A stretch of 64,000 bases of DNA from NCBI GenBank assembly GCA_031216445.1, contig CM062202.1:19677501-19741500 (forward strand). Reading direction: 5' to 3'. Position 1 is the first letter of the stretch; each line of letters starts with the position of its first letter. A program made the translations under genes and the position numbers. A model generated the notes under the pieces. It made no database searches and was not told the DNA's origin. It saw only the letters and a program-made list of their open reading frames with translations. Shown piece by piece: positions 27,007-40,512 of this stretch. Source of the stretch: Lateolabrax maculatus (taxonomy: Eukaryota > Chordata > Actinopteri > Acropomatiformes > Lateolabracidae).

Positions 27007-28033
27007 TGCAAGGGTGTATGCACATAACTCTGTGTGCTGATGTGTGTCCTACCATGCTACCTTTGCATCTTCAGAGGGACAGAAATACACAGCCGCAAGC
27101 TGAGACAAGCAGGAGCAAATAAGGTTCTGAGCTCCACACCCATGGGATCCATAGCATTTGTTTACCAACCCCCCTTGAAGGTGTGAGATAAAAAAAAAAG
27201 TTGTTTAAACCTCTGCTCAGTTCACACAAGCAAATCAGGCACCGGGGAAAAAAATCAGGTTACCAAAGTTGTTGAGTGCTCAACAATGAATCAACCGCCA
27301 CTCAACTTGACCTTTCAATTTTTCCATTCCTCTGTTTTACTAAGCTGATGAGGTTTGAGCTGACAGGTAGGCTAAGTAGATACAGTCAGTCTGCATGCCA
27401 CGTTTACTATTAATTTAAATGACAGATGTGAAAGCATCATAGATCTTGAGACACAGACTTTGCACAACCCAAAATCAACATCTTGTTTTTAAATATAACT
27501 TATAACTTGACATTCCAGAGAGCTGAATATTTGCCGTTGTAGACGATGTTGCTTGTAGACAAGCTTGGAACACTTTTAAATTAATTGGGTCAAAGGGCAA
27601 ATCTATAAAGTGGGTGTGCAAGTGATTTTATTTTTATTTTTTTTGATAGAGGTTTGGTAGAGTCATGGTTCTGTTATCTTACTATAACTTGTGTTGTGTT
27701 TTTTTTTGTGTGTGTGTTTGTTTTTTAGTCCACTTATAATCTATAAAGTATCTACATCCTGAGGATAGAGTTAGAGCAATGCTGGCATAACAGTCATTGG
27801 CAGACATTGTTGTATACATGTTAAAAACTCTTGGTGGAGATCTACTATTGTACATCATCACGCCATCATCATTTTTCCTCAAAATACTAAGATATACATT
27901 TTTTGTATTTTCAGTTATCTGAAGTTTGTCATATTTATACTCCACTGGTTTCATTAAAGTCTCAATTTGCATTAAGATGCTGTATTGTCTGTTGTTTTTC
28001 GGACTTAAAGTGATGAACAGTGAACTGAGAAAG

Positions 28034-28172
28034 CCAGGCAAGTTTATTTGTACAACACCTTCCAAACACAGATGCAATTCAAAGTGCTTTACATAAGTCG
28101 AAGAGATGCATTAGAACAACATTTTAAATCACAAGAAGAAAAGAAAATAAGATCAGCTAAAACATTAAGATG
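28034..28172. mobile_element. Teleost interspersed repeat fragment (retroelement-tail-like)
   Basis: Contains GGCAAGTTTATTTGTACAAC, then CACAGATGCAATTCAAAGTG followed by CTTTACATAA, then an A-rich section with ACATTTTAAATCACAAG and TCAGCTAAAACATTAAGA. This word order matches a very common teleost dispersed repeat whose tail reads GGCAAGTTTATTTGTATAGC. It carries no coding sequence. The exact family name is not determined here. Confidence 0.6.
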
Positions 28173-28174
28173 AA

Positions 28175-30928
28175 ATGGCACTACAAGCTGACTGTTTCCC
28201 AAAGACCTATGAGACCTACTGGGACTATATTCTTCTATCTTTTTTCAGCTATATTCTTCAGAAAGTCCTTTACAGTCCTGCCATGATGTACATGAAGAGA
28301 GGTCCTAATGGTTGTTTGGAAGAGAGGCTAATGGGTTTTGCACAGCTCAACATTTAAACGAGTTCAGACAGTGGCTGAGCAGACTTTCCACCACAGAGCT
28401 GTCTACACGGTGCTGCACATTCTTAAAAGTGCTGAGTGCTCACTTTAACAATCTGATATTAACAAGGTCATACAAAATTCTTCTTCTGGTAAAAGCACCA
28501 AACTTAAAAACCAAAGGTAGCAGAGAGGCCCAGGCAGGGGTGTTTACCACACAGCCAGAGAGCTGCTTTGGGCATAGTCCTGCCTGTGCAGCTGCAGTAG
28601 GCACACACACACATACATGCACACTGGCATACACATGTACAGACACAAATGCACATCTCTGCTGCCGGACCCTTTACACATTCAAGGCATTCAGTGATAA
28701 ATGTCTCACAACCAGGGGGCTCTTTTGACCTTAGCCACTGTGTCCACCCACCACAGGACCCAGGGAGGCCGCCTCCCTCTGACCTCCTGCCTGGCTGATC
28801 TATGTTTGAGAGAGAGAGAGAGAGACGAAGAGAGAATGCAGGGAAAAAAGAAAAAAAAAAGTTCTCTTGCCCTGTGACCTCTCTCCAGGCCCTGAGCAGG
28901 GAGTGGGGTTGAGCCAACCACGCCACATGAGGCTCCACTGCGTTGTGCTTCCCTCCTCTGTTATTCCAACTCTCTGGTTACAGTCCTAAACCCAAGGGGG
29001 TCTTTAACGGGGGCCTTGGGATCACAGGCCTGACTGTTAACAGCTCCAAGGTGAAAGGCCTCGGACACTGCCCTACGCCCTCCATGTTACATACTCCCCT
29101 GGCTTAGCAAACTCCTTGGAGACGTCAGCCTGCTCTTTGGGGTTTTCTTGGTGGTGTGCCATGCCTAGTTTGTGCCTAGCTTTAGGGATACCATAGTATT
29201 ATATTATATAATTTATATATAATTTTTTTATCAACATATAGTCAGACATTCATTCATTTTTTTTTTCAAATATATGGCTTGGAATGCATAGATAATTCAA
29301 TATATGTATGTTACTGATAATTAACACTGACCTGTATGTCCGAGGGGAGTCATCAGCAGTGTTTACTTGATTCTGACATGTTATGTAAGTCACCCAACCG
29401 TCATCAATATTGTTTCCCCCTCACAAAATGATGGATTGCAGAAGAGAAAGTGAACTTCTAATCATTTAAATATATGCATGCTTGTCAACTAAATATTCAG
29501 CTTTTGTTTCAGCCCTTTTCCTGACCCACCAATTTATCTTTTTGACAGTGTGTCTGTGTTCAGCTCAGTGAAATTTCCATTATCTCTCTAACCATTAACT
29601 GCTTATGTACCACATTTAAACCTGTCAAAATGAATCCCAACGTGGTAATTGATGTGTGATCCGTTGCAAACCTAAAGACCCTCTGCTCTTTTTGTCAAAA
29701 TTACACTTGTCATTTTCTATCTGAGGACATGCCTCTCAGGATAACAGTTGTTCTTTTCCCACAGGTGTGATTTGTCTTGACTGTCATTTCCATTTGACTC
29801 TTTATCTCCCCCTCTCAGTTAATCATATTACTTGTAAATATATGCACTATATATTTAGGAAGACACTTGTTGGAAAACATCTACAGTTGTAGATAGTTGT
29901 AGATAGTTAAGTGTCATCTGATGCAAATACAGATTAACACCCATTATCCTGACAATAACCGATCGTGATTACCCAAATAGAAGTTAAGAAGCAAATAGAA
30001 CACCTCTATGACCACTGTCATCTTGGGTTGTTTAGAAAAATCTTATATAGAAAAAAGGAACCACTAACAAGTTGTGTTGCCGTACCCATATGAAACAAAT
30101 CTCCCATTCACAGCTGAATAAGCCCTCATTTATTGCTACCACAAGGAACAACTTTTTTTTTTTTTTGCTAAACACGCACTCAACCTGTGCAAAACAGCAT
30201 TGGCAGATGGTACATTGTGATAATAATTATACTGTTGTGTCTGGCCTCGCTGAGGATTTCCTCTGGGAAGTGTCTGGCTGCAGCTGTGATGATGCTCCAC
30301 TGAAACTGGGTGGAGGTCCATCGCTTTACAGCTTAACAGGCTGCTTTAGGTAAAGAGCAGGATGACCCTGTTCCCTCAGACACACACATATATACAAGTT
30401 GGTGCGCACACACACACACACACACACACAGCGAGGAGCCAAGCGGATGAGCGATGCCCCATGTGTGCGACTTCTATTCAATCATGCAAGCACAGGATGT
30501 ATTGTACAACTCACAGGGGATCTTTCTAACATGTTTTACTAATTCCACATCTAAAAGTTTTTTTTTGTACTAAACGTTTTTCATTTCTTTTATTTTTTTT
30601 TTATATATGTACTTGTCTGTTTAGAACCAAAACAGACTGTAATTATAATGCAACAGACAATTGCTTTGTTTTTCGATGCAGTACTTGAATCTTTAGATAA
30701 GCTTACTTTCTGATTGTTGTTTGTTCCCCCGCAGCGGAGTCTTGAATCATCATGCACTTCGGTCTTGTTTTGCGACTACTTAATTGTGTGTCCCATGACC
30801 TTTGACGTTCTCCTATCTCAGTCGCACAGACACATCACACCTACACTGGTCAGCCAGCGGCCTTGCTCCCCTATTGTCTCCCATCCTTGCAGTCGTGACC
30901 CCGAACATAGCACTGCGGGGGTCTATTC
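28175..30928. other. Intergenic DNA, no gene seen
   Basis: Contains a GA microsatellite (28808-28824), an AT-rich partly palindromic stretch (about 29196-29232), and a CA microsatellite (30407-30430). The open frames across 28312-28938 overlap on both strands and run through the CA and GA repeats, so they are not credible. Confidence 0.55.
30407..30430 (+). repeat. (CA)12 microsatellite
   Basis: Twelve perfect CA units. Confidence 0.9.
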
Positions 30929-31024
30929 CTATTTATAATGGGGAGGGGGGGTTTCCTCCTTATTGTTGCTGTTTGCCAGCACTTCCTCCTTTCATTCACT
31001 AACCTCTTCTCTACTTCCTGTTTG
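30929..31024. promoter_or_regulatory. Candidate endothelial-type enhancer cluster: MEF2-like, ETS and FOX:ETS sites
   Basis: CTATTTATAA (30929-30938) fits the MEF2 consensus. Several reversed GGAA cores follow (TTTCCTCC near 30951, ACTTCCTCC near 30981). ACTTCCTGTTTG (31013-31024) reads CAAACAGGAAGT on the other strand, a close match to the FOX:ETS composite site used in many endothelial enhancers. Function is inference; the motifs are read directly. Confidence 0.3.
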
Positions 31025-33720
31025 TGCGGCGGAGCAGTGGTCATCCCAAGGGTAGTTTGGTAAATCCTCTTAATTATTCCGGGTAAAAGGGTGTGGTTGA
31101 GCAGCATAAAGAGAGAAAATCTGAGTCATGTCTGGATCCCCTACGACGTGTCCTAGTATGGTCACATTATCCTGTTGGACCAAAGTACTGTACACTATTT
31201 ATCATTATTGATGGCTCTAACTGCTTCAGGTAGCAGTGAGATATGAACAGCGCATACTGTAAGGGAAACTTCATGTTTTTTGCCATTTGTGATGTAACAA
31301 GCGTAATCTTATTTTAACTAACACATTAATTTAAGATTTGTATAAAAAATATATAACTTTGATACTTACCCAGCTAAATAATTGTGTAACTTTTCCCCTA
31401 TATATTATGCTTTATTCCCACAATCTTTTAGCAATATATTTTTCATAGAGATATATGAGGTTGTTTCCAATATCTTTATATGCAATTCATCAATAAATCA
31501 TGTGATGAAATCTTAACCATTTATTCAACATTTTTCACTAAAAACAAAATTGAATCCTAACACATCAATGGGTATAAATTAAATGTACCATTGACGTCAA
31601 CACATCCCTTATTTAACTGACATTTAAATTATGTTGTTTAGAACAACAAATATAATCCACTGACCTTTATTGAAATGGGTTCAGATCTACTTCTTAATTC
31701 AACCCTCACAGGCTTAAAATGCCCAGTTTAGAATTTGAAGTTCTTTTTTGAAACATTGTCAGTGTTGTTTGGTTTTGGTTTTGGGTCAAAAACAGTAGCC
31801 ACAAACACTGATGCTAACTTTTTAACAGCATTCCTTATAATCCATATGAAATTATCTATTCACATTCTTACTCTGACTAACTTTTCTGTAACTTTTCCCT
31901 GCCACCAAGGACCCATTATTTATCAATTTATGAAGATCCAGGCGGTGGTGTGCAGTCGCCTCTGATTGCAGAACAATCTGTGAGTTCCACTTCAGATCTC
32001 ATGTCCCTAGGGAGACCTTTTTATAGTTTAACAGGAACCAACCCTCCCATGTGGCTTCTACTCATCTGTGCGAATGACATAGTTTTCTTCATAATTTATC
32101 TCTGTTATTTTCTCCTCTGTTTTATTTTTTTCTCACACAAAGTAATCAGCAGACATAAGGGAGGAGTGACTATGTTTTTTTGTGGTGATGGTGAGGCGAA
32201 GGGTTAAAAACTGGAACACAATGATACTTTGCAGCTTACACTCCAAATTACAATCACATGCTTACACAGTTTTGCCAGTTTTGTGCCAGTCTTTTGTTTT
32301 TCAGAGACTATGGCCTCAAGTGTTTAGATGAGCAATTGAAAATAAACAATACAGTTGACACTGCAATTCAATATTAAACAATCTCCAGCACAACAATGAA
32401 CTGAAGTGTGGGCAATACAAGTGAATGCCTGGCCATTGATGCATACTTCACTTTGTTGCCCAGACGATGTTAAAACTATGGCAGGAAATGATGTAAATGG
32501 TGACCTGGAGAAGCAAAAACATTGTATAAAGGGAGTCTCATGAGAGTCTGGCTGACAATGGATCAAAATGAGACCAGAAACAATGGAACACAAGTTACTG
32601 ACAACATTCACAGCCTCGACCAGATGCTAGTGTGAGAAAAAAAACCTGTAGTTTGATTATTTGGACCTTTGAGCTGCTTGAGCCAAGGCTACGGCCCACC
32701 TGGATGTTACAAAGCCTCATCATAGAGAGATGGGAGGCTGAACTCTAACTCATGCGCTCTTATCTCATTCCGACATCTGTTTGCACTGGGTCTTCCAGAT
32801 GTTTCCTGCTTGGCTTCTGCTGATTCTTAGCAGGGCCAAGGGCCTGCGCACTTGCCTATCCTCCCAGCCCAGTGTGGGTGCTAGACCTTTGGGTCCCATC
32901 AAATGTGTTTACCTTAAGGTCCCGCGCTGATAGTAACTTGGCGACAAAGCTAAATCATATTCCAAATGTCATCATCTGTTAGTGGGAGAGGCAAGCTATT
33001 TTTGATACAGGGCAAGTGCTTTGGCCTTCATGAGGTACAAATGGGAGGATTTTTCACTGAGTACTTTCTTATCCAAAGGATATTATGTCATTTTATTCTT
33101 TATATCTGCTGCAATAAGGTACAGCTACAATATTCAATCAAATGTGATAATCAGCCAACTGCAGTTTGGTCATTCAGGCCTACGTGACTCCATTCACCGC
33201 TTCAGTACCTAATAATGTCCTTTGTTTGTTTAAGAGATAGTTTGGACGACAGCCAGTTACCTTTCCACTAAATGCATTTCCAGACACAAATATGAACAAT
33301 AACTCCATCATTACTCGTATATCTGATGTAATATAAACATTTTAGAGTCTAGACAAGTAGAGTTTTGTTACTATGAGTAATTGAGCATTATGTCTTCAGA
33401 ATGTTTGTTAGATGAGTGTGGAGAGAAACCCGGACATGGCCCGTTGATTAAGGACAGCAAGAAACCAGTCATTATGTGACCATGTGAAGTTAAATTGAGA
33501 ATCAAGAACCAGTTTGACATATCTGATTATGAATTTAAATTTATGAGAAAATTTGTTTAAGTTGTTAAAGTATTTTTATAGTGTCGCTCGAAGTGATGAA
33601 CCCACAGAGAATTACCACCCATCTATGCAGTTTCCCTCAGCTCTAATAAGTGTTGTAGTACCCTTCAGTTCATTGTTTTGGTTTCTGACCCACAACTTTA
33701 CTGGTTTTAAAAAAAATACA
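31025..33720. other. Intergenic DNA, no gene seen
   Basis: Unique AT-rich sequence with a more balanced, GC-richer piece around 32650-32960. No repeat family or coding exon recognised. Confidence 0.55.
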
Positions 33721-34000
33721 AAAAAAAAAATACATTTGAAAATTTAGGCACACAGTTTGAGTGATTCAAGAAGTAAAATTTAATATTGTACATAACAATG
33801 TGAGTAAGTAAATGGGTGAAAATTAGCTTGCAATTTATTTACTTTCATAAACTGTGCCATGAGAGGATAAATGTTATAAAATACATGTTATTTATCTATA
33901 AAATGAATATCTTATTATAACGAACTCAAGAGTGAGATCAGACACGAGTACTGTCAGATTATATTAGATTCAGTAAAGTAAGAATGATAATGAATATGTG
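33721..34000 (+). repeat. Dispersed repeat, copy A (~280 bp)
   Basis: Nearly the same sequence as 40186-40471 in the same orientation, starting in an A run before TACATTT and ending at ATGAATATGTGA. Shared blocks include CATAACAATGTGAGTAAGTA, CATAAACTGTGCCATGAGAG and AGTGAGATCAGACAC. The internal AGATT motif has three units here, one degenerate. Flanks beyond both ends differ between copies, which argues for an interspersed repeat rather than a larger duplication. Confidence 0.85.
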
Positions 34001-37000
34001 ATATATTTTATAGACAGCAGGTCTGTAATATGTATAGTGTAAAAGATTTACTCTTACTGCTTTTAATAAAAGCACAAAAAACTTACCATACACTAGTTTT
34101 CCAGCACCAGGCTGCAGACAAAGTTTGCGACTAGCTTGTGATGATAGTGGAGCATTTGGGTATATCAGGATAATTCCCTTGGTGGAGACCAAAAACAAAG
34201 CTAAAAGGAGAATGAATATTGGACTTACATTCTCTAGTTGGCTAGAAACACAACTCCAAATGCATGCTAATGTTGTATGGCATAAGAATTGGTTCATTGA
34301 GACTAAAACTGGGGAATCATCATTAACAAGCAAAAACAACAGCAAGAAAATACATTCAACAACAAACTGTAAAAAAGTGAACATTCGACTTGTTTGTGGC
34401 AAAATAGATATACTTATAGTTTTCTTTGATTAACCTTTTAACTTAAATAATTACAAAATATATTGTTGTTCATGCTAAATGATACATTTATAGCAGGCTT
34501 TGGTGAGACATGTAAGCACATGTGCAAAATGCATAGTACTTAGGAATAAAGCATCCAACAAATAGTATCTTTAACCCATGCAGTAAGCTTATGTTTTCTT
34601 CAGGTTCTAGCTTTATTGGTGGCTCACTTGGCTCACTTGGTAGTCTAATAATACATTTACATTCATTAATCAATATATCATCCCCAGAGTTATTGAGTTG
34701 GTCTGGAACTAAGGCGTTGTATCTTCACCTTCAATGTTGGGATTAGTATTGATGGTGAATTAGTTACTGTTTAAAGTATCCCCATGGGCTGGCCCAGCCT
34801 TTGATCTTCTGCCTCAGTGGCAAAATTGAGAACCACAAGGTCTGGTTTAGAGCAATGCAGGGATCAGTGTTTTACTGCAGCTTGATAATAGTTGGAGACA
34901 GTCTCTTACAAAATGCTGAGTTACTCTATCATCTCTGACAGCGGTGGAGACTGCTTGCTTATCTTCTGTCCCATCCTCCACTTCCTGATTTTCGTAATTC
35001 TCCATTCAACCCTCCTCCCTGCTCCTCCAGCTCTTCCTACTTCCTTTCTTCCCTCTTTTCTCTCTTTCCTCATCTCCCTGCTCCCTGAATCAACATTGGT
35101 GTAGTAATGGAAGAAGCTATTAAGTTGGACATTTAACATAATTTATAATAATTTCTTACACAGAAAATGCATTTCATTACCCATATGCCTATTTTTAAAG
35201 TTAATTATTATACTTTTACCTTTTGACTTCAGGTTATTTTTGTTGTACCAGAGAACAAACACATACAAGTCCTTTTGCAAATTCCTACAACCACGCTGTT
35301 TACATGTAAAACACAACACATTTAACTTGTTCTATGTTCAGAAATAACATCTACTGGAATGCACAGTGCAAGGTGCCTGTCACGCTAGGCTGCAGCGCTG
35401 CAAGGCGAGGCGGAGTCTGAAGACGAGAAGCCCTAGCACATGTTATATCATGAAATGAGTGTCTGAAGCCTGCAGTCAGCTCGCAGAGACATTGTTTGAT
35501 GGTTTGGCAAATGCGTAAGTGCCACTTCTCTTCACCCACACACACAAACACAGAACCCTGCATCACCCCAGAAAGACAGCAGTTCCTGATGATTTTTTTC
35601 TCCTGCTGTAGATCGTAAAAAAAAAAGAAAGAAAGAAAACTTTAGAAAATAACGATTGCTATGAGAATTAGAAGGTTATCTGTCATTTCCCCGCAGTACA
35701 CCATCTTGGCAAGGATATGTTTCGCTGTATAGGCTGTGGGTTTTTCATTCTTGCGTCACTGAGAAGCTGCAGTGATGTCATTTTTCCTGTTTGTTCATTT
35801 GAAACAATTTCCAGAGAAACAAAACGACATGAGTGTCTTCTAATTCAATGTGACAAAGATGTGAGATATACTGTATAGACGTAATGAAAGAAACTGTCTC
35901 AAGCCTTCCATGTAAATCTGTTATCAATTTTTTGTTATTTCTAGTAAGCGTCTATTCCTGGTGAGATACTGTACTCAAACCACTGGCACTGATATACTCT
36001 GGCTTTCAGGCAATGGGATCTATTTAATATCCTCCTACGTTTCATTTGAATTATAAGGATCAGAGCATATTTATAGGATGTACTGCCAAGATGTGTGATT
36101 CTTTCCAGGCCGTTTGGCACAAGGCTTTGCGGAGTGCCCTGCAGATGGTTCTTTTATTCACCTTATCTGCCTTTTTTCTCATTTTTCTTTCATAAAATGC
36201 TAAGGCTCAGTCTTTTTTGGAGAATGAAAGAGGAAATCCATCAGATCTGCAGTGGTGCACCGTACCTCTGGGCTCGTAAATCCTACATGCCTCAAAGTAG
36301 CAGGAAGCACAGGCCTAATAGGGTGTATCCTCCAGGTTTCCTGTTAGGTTAACCCATTGGGTCTGGGGTATTCTACCCTGCCATTGGATCATAAGACACA
36401 ACCCCTTCTTGCCCTAACACTTAAAATGAATGGGCCCATAATGCAGTCAAGCTGCAAAGTCACCACTAAACATTTTTTTTGCGCTGCATTGTAATGCATG
36501 TTTGCACTGTGTTTTTTATGGAATCATAAGCCACCAAACCCCAAGCTATTTTCATATCATGGTTATTATTGTTGCCAGTTATAGAGAAAAGTTGATCCGT
36601 GAGCTGGATTTGAAGGATCTTATTCCAAACTGGCCGTGCTCTAACTGATAATGTCTTGTTTGCGTGGTATAGAATGATCAAGAAATAACACTGGTCAAAC
36701 AGTTATTGAGTTTCCATATCATTATAGAGATCACACTCGTTCAGACACACACATGTAGACACTATTTCACTGCTTGATTCAATTCGAAGCGCTTCACTTA
36801 GTCTGTAGGGGATGAAGTGTGGCTGGCATTGAAAGGGCTAGATCTGAGCACAGAAAACTACAGCCCGGGGGGGGGGGATCAGGTGCCCCATCTGGATCCA
36901 ATCCCACCTGGGCCCAGATAAAAATAGAGGCTGGGTGATGGGCCGTATAGGCACACCAGTCCTTCTTCTTCAAGGTGTTAGGGGGGAGGAGTGGGTCCAC

Positions 37001-39328
37001 GTTTGTCCTTGATACTGACCCACAATCTTCTCTTAATTTTAAAATAATTGTATTTGACGTGACGGTTCAAATAAAATAGAATAAATGATCCAGTGAGTCT
37101 CCTCCCTTCGTTTTCTTACGCTTATCTCTGTCCTATGGATGGGTTGCAGGTGTTGGGAGTTTTGCACCGCACTTCCATTTCTCAGCAGCCGTTGCAGTTG
37201 GTTCGGCTGTTGAGGAGTCGGCCATGGTTTCATCACTGAATTGAGTTAGGCCTTTGAACCATTGGGGTCACCCCCCTTGTGCCTCTTTTCACAGATAAAA
37301 TGCTCAGATAGGACATGTTGAAAGGATATGTTTCCAATTTGACTCGTGCCACCCTCAGCCCTCTCAGTCTCTCCCCCCCCACCCACCCATCATCTTTCTT
37401 CATCTCCCTCCTTCTGTCTGCCTCCCTGTCTGCCTCGGTGCATGTGTCAGACAGTTGATTAATTCCCCAGAGGAGAGAGGGGGGGTGAAAGAGAGTGGGG
37501 AACACAAGAGGTGAATTGATAAATCATCTCTTTATTCATTCACAGGTAAATAAAAAAACATGGCCGTGCTCAGAAATACATAGATCTACCCTCTGACACC
37601 CACAGATGCTCTGCATTAATGTCTTCCTGGCCTCAATGTTGTAATTTATAAACTGCCTCTAAATGCACACCCCAGGGGTGGCTCTTATCTCTGCTGCACT
37701 CGCATGCATATGTGTCTCGTTGCTCCAAGAAGGATTGTGTGTGTATGTGTTAAGAGTATAATCTAATTCTAATACACGTTTCTAGTTGATATACATTATT
37801 TGGTACATGGCCACGTGCCACTGGCAAAAAAAGAAAAGCGTAAAACAATCGCTGCATTCATTTGAACCTACTTAGAATAGCAGAAGCATGAGGTTTATCA
37901 GTTGAGACAATTTTTAAATCACACATTTGTCTTTCATTTACATCCTCACTGTGTAGCAAAGTCCTGTGTCAGCACTAACATTGTATTGACATTCATATGG
38001 GACTTAGCCCATCTGATGACATTTAATCATGATTAAAAACAAACTGTTGGAATTTATAATTGTTCACACAGGTTCAGACCCAGCTGTACAATCTGTACAC
38101 TGTCTTCAACACCAGTGCCCCCGTTTTTTACAACTGCTATCAACACAGTGATTATTATTCACCACTCTTTTGTAAACATTAATTTGTGGCTGTAATGAAT
38201 GAATTATGCGCAGACTTCCTCCTGTAAACGTTGTTCTAATTATATTTAACAAGGTATGAAATATGCAACAACGTGAGAATTGTGTTATGTCAGTTCATTG
38301 AAAAGCCCAGGCTGGTTTTAAATTTTCCTTTGGCGCATGTTTTTTATATCCATCATCTGCTCCCTCTCTCTCTTTCTGGATGTTTTCCTTCCCTCTATCT
38401 CTCTTTTTCACTACACATGTACACACAGACGTGCACACATGCAAGCACACACACGGGTTGGCTTGTTTGCTGGCTTACCAGGAGCTGGTCGGAGGCTTTA
38501 TATCAATTTCTTCTCCATGGGTTCTGTGGAAAAGCTTGTCCGGACGTGTTAACTATTAGTGGAAGGGCTGGAGGCAGCTAGCCTCTTCCTAAAGAGGAGT
38601 AATATGCATTCCGATAACATCAAAGTAGTCTTGGGTCTTAGCTGGTTAACTACCTACTGATACGTCTGCTTTCAGGAATCCGCAGGGCAATTCAGAGTTG
38701 TTGTAAGCCACTTTTGATGGCGCTGAACTGAGTTACAAAAGGTTATGTAACAAATAATGTACAGTAACTATTCTGGTTGTAGTAATGTAATTATTGTGTA
38801 ATATGTAGTGATTCATTCAATTCTTCAAGCAACTTGCCCCATACCGCTCTTTCAACTTTAATGTCCCCAAATAAAGAAATGAAAATGAAACTCAGAAAAT
38901 GAACATATGAAAAAAAATGAACCATCAAAGTGAACCATCACAGGGCAAAAATGACAATATGTTATGTTTTGAAACAATCATCTTCCTTAGTAAGTTACAG
39001 TATATGACAGTGGTTGTGAGTTCTTATCACTCAGATTATGTAGTATTATGTGTTTCTATTTCTGCAGAACAGTCGTTTAGAGGAGCATTGTTGTTCTTGG
39101 GAGTCACAGCGCTGATATTTTAGTTCATGCTGGTTGAGGGCGTTCAGTTTTGCAGATGCAGCAAAGAAATCACTTCTGGGGGAGAGTTTCTGATAAAGGT
39201 GGTTTCCTGCATTTGCTTCTTTTAGCGAGGGAGCATGTGTGTATGTGTGTGTGTTTTAAAGAGAGCAACTCCAGCTAAACGGAAAGTGGAGAGGATTGTC
39301 AAATCAGCAGAGTATACTCTTGGTCATT

Positions 39329-39330
<2 letters not shown>
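34001..39330. other. Intergenic DNA, no gene seen
   Basis: Includes a G11 run (36867-36877), a C-rich patch whose complement is quadruplex-prone (37373-37388), CT-rich DNA around 34980-35090 and 37370-37430, and unique sequence. The open frame on the minus strand at 33959-34402 overlaps repeat copy A and is AT-driven. Confidence 0.55.
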
Positions 39331-39381
<51 letters not shown>

Positions 39382-39404
39382 TGTGTGTGTGTGTGTGTGT
39401 GTGT
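39331..39404 (+). repeat. (GT)37 microsatellite with one interruption
   Basis: 74 bp of GT units, with a single GG at 39377-39378. Confidence 0.95.
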
Positions 39405-40185
39405 CTGTGAATGAAGGTACGTGTGCGTGCTGATATGCATGTGTTACCACTCGACTTGTGATGCTCTGTGTTTACAACTGTAGAGCAAGTTGCTAATGGT
39501 TGCCTGGTCAATGACCCTGAAAACAAACCGCCTCCCCCTCATCTCTTCCTGCTCACCAGGCCTTATCTCTGCTACCACTGCCGACTACTCATTCTCATCT
39601 GCTAACAGGGAAGGGTGACTGAGTGTGCAGAAACTGAAAGTGCTGTAGCTGCTTTGGTTACTTTCCACGGCCGTTGATTTCTACTTTAAGACTTCTCCGT
39701 CTGCACCCCTCCCTGTGGATGGATTTCACAAGTATTTACTACTTAAACTTGGGTTTTACAGCATTTTTAGCCTTGCGTCACGTTACACCAGCGAGATCTA
39801 CTTTGCTGGGCTTTTGATCGGACCAGCTAATCACTAGTAGTAATTTATACTTCAAATTTGGCAATGTAATGTAGCTCTGCTTGGGAACAAATTCAGGTGG
39901 TCTTTCTCCAGCATGTTTGCTGTCAGATTGACTGCACCAGTCATATTGAGGGGCAACCCATACAATGTTTTATTTAATCCCACCAGCCACAATCCTGCCC
40001 ACAATTAGATTTTCAGATTGTAAACTGCTGAAAGAGTGCTGATGTGTTTGTGAGGGAAAGACAAACTGCACATGAAGTTACAGGTTTTCAAACAGAGGTT
40101 GTGTTTTGCTGTCCCGTTTGTTAGTCTGTTAGTTAACATGTTAGCAGAATATCTGAGAAAAACAAATATACATATGCAAATTGCA
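39405..40185. other. Intergenic DNA, no gene seen; ETS/GATA words present
   Basis: Non-repetitive. The first 300 bases (about 39480-39720) are GC-balanced and include CTTCCTG and CTTATCT words, compatible with a regulatory element but not proof of one. Confidence 0.4.
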
Positions 40186-40471
40186 AAAAAAAAAAATACA
40201 TTTTAAAATATAGACACACACTTTGAGAGATTCAAGGAGTTCAATATTGTACATAACAATGTGAGTAAGTAAATGGGTGCAAATTAGCTTGTAATTTATT
40301 TACTTTCATAAACTGTGCCATGAGAGGATAAATGTTATAAAATACATGTTATTTATCTATAAAATTAATATCTTATTATAACAAACTCAAGAGTGAGATC
40401 AGACACAAGTACTGTCAGATTAGATTAGATTAGATTAGATTCAGTAAAGTAAACATTATAATGAATATGTG
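40186..40471 (+). repeat. Dispersed repeat, copy B (~285 bp) with expanded AGATT run
   Basis: Matches copy A at 33721-34000 closely over its whole length, with scattered substitutions and small gaps. The main difference is five perfect AGATT units (40417-40441) against three in copy A. The A-rich left end and the non-matching flanks suggest a retroposed or MITE-like element; no coding frame or target-site duplication was identified. Confidence 0.85.
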
Positions 40472-40512
40472 AATTTTAATACAATCAAATTTAAATACAA
40501 TCAGCTAAACAT

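Larger units (their letters stand above)
24565..28033. other. Intergenic DNA, no gene seen; two pyrimidine-rich stretches
   Basis: Pyrimidine-rich tracts occur at about 24775-24935 and 25685-25860. A CTCF-like word CCACTAGAGGAGC lies at 26488-26500 and a TG microsatellite at 26976-27006. No coding exon recognised. Confidence 0.55.

Noticed and set aside
28312..28938. Overlapping open frames on both strands (138 and 144 codons)
   Set aside because: They overlap each other and run through CA and GA repeats, so at most one could be real and neither resembles a protein family.
33959..34402. 147-codon hydrophobic open frame, minus strand
   Set aside because: It overlaps dispersed repeat copy A at its end and is AT-driven; no membrane protein family recognised.
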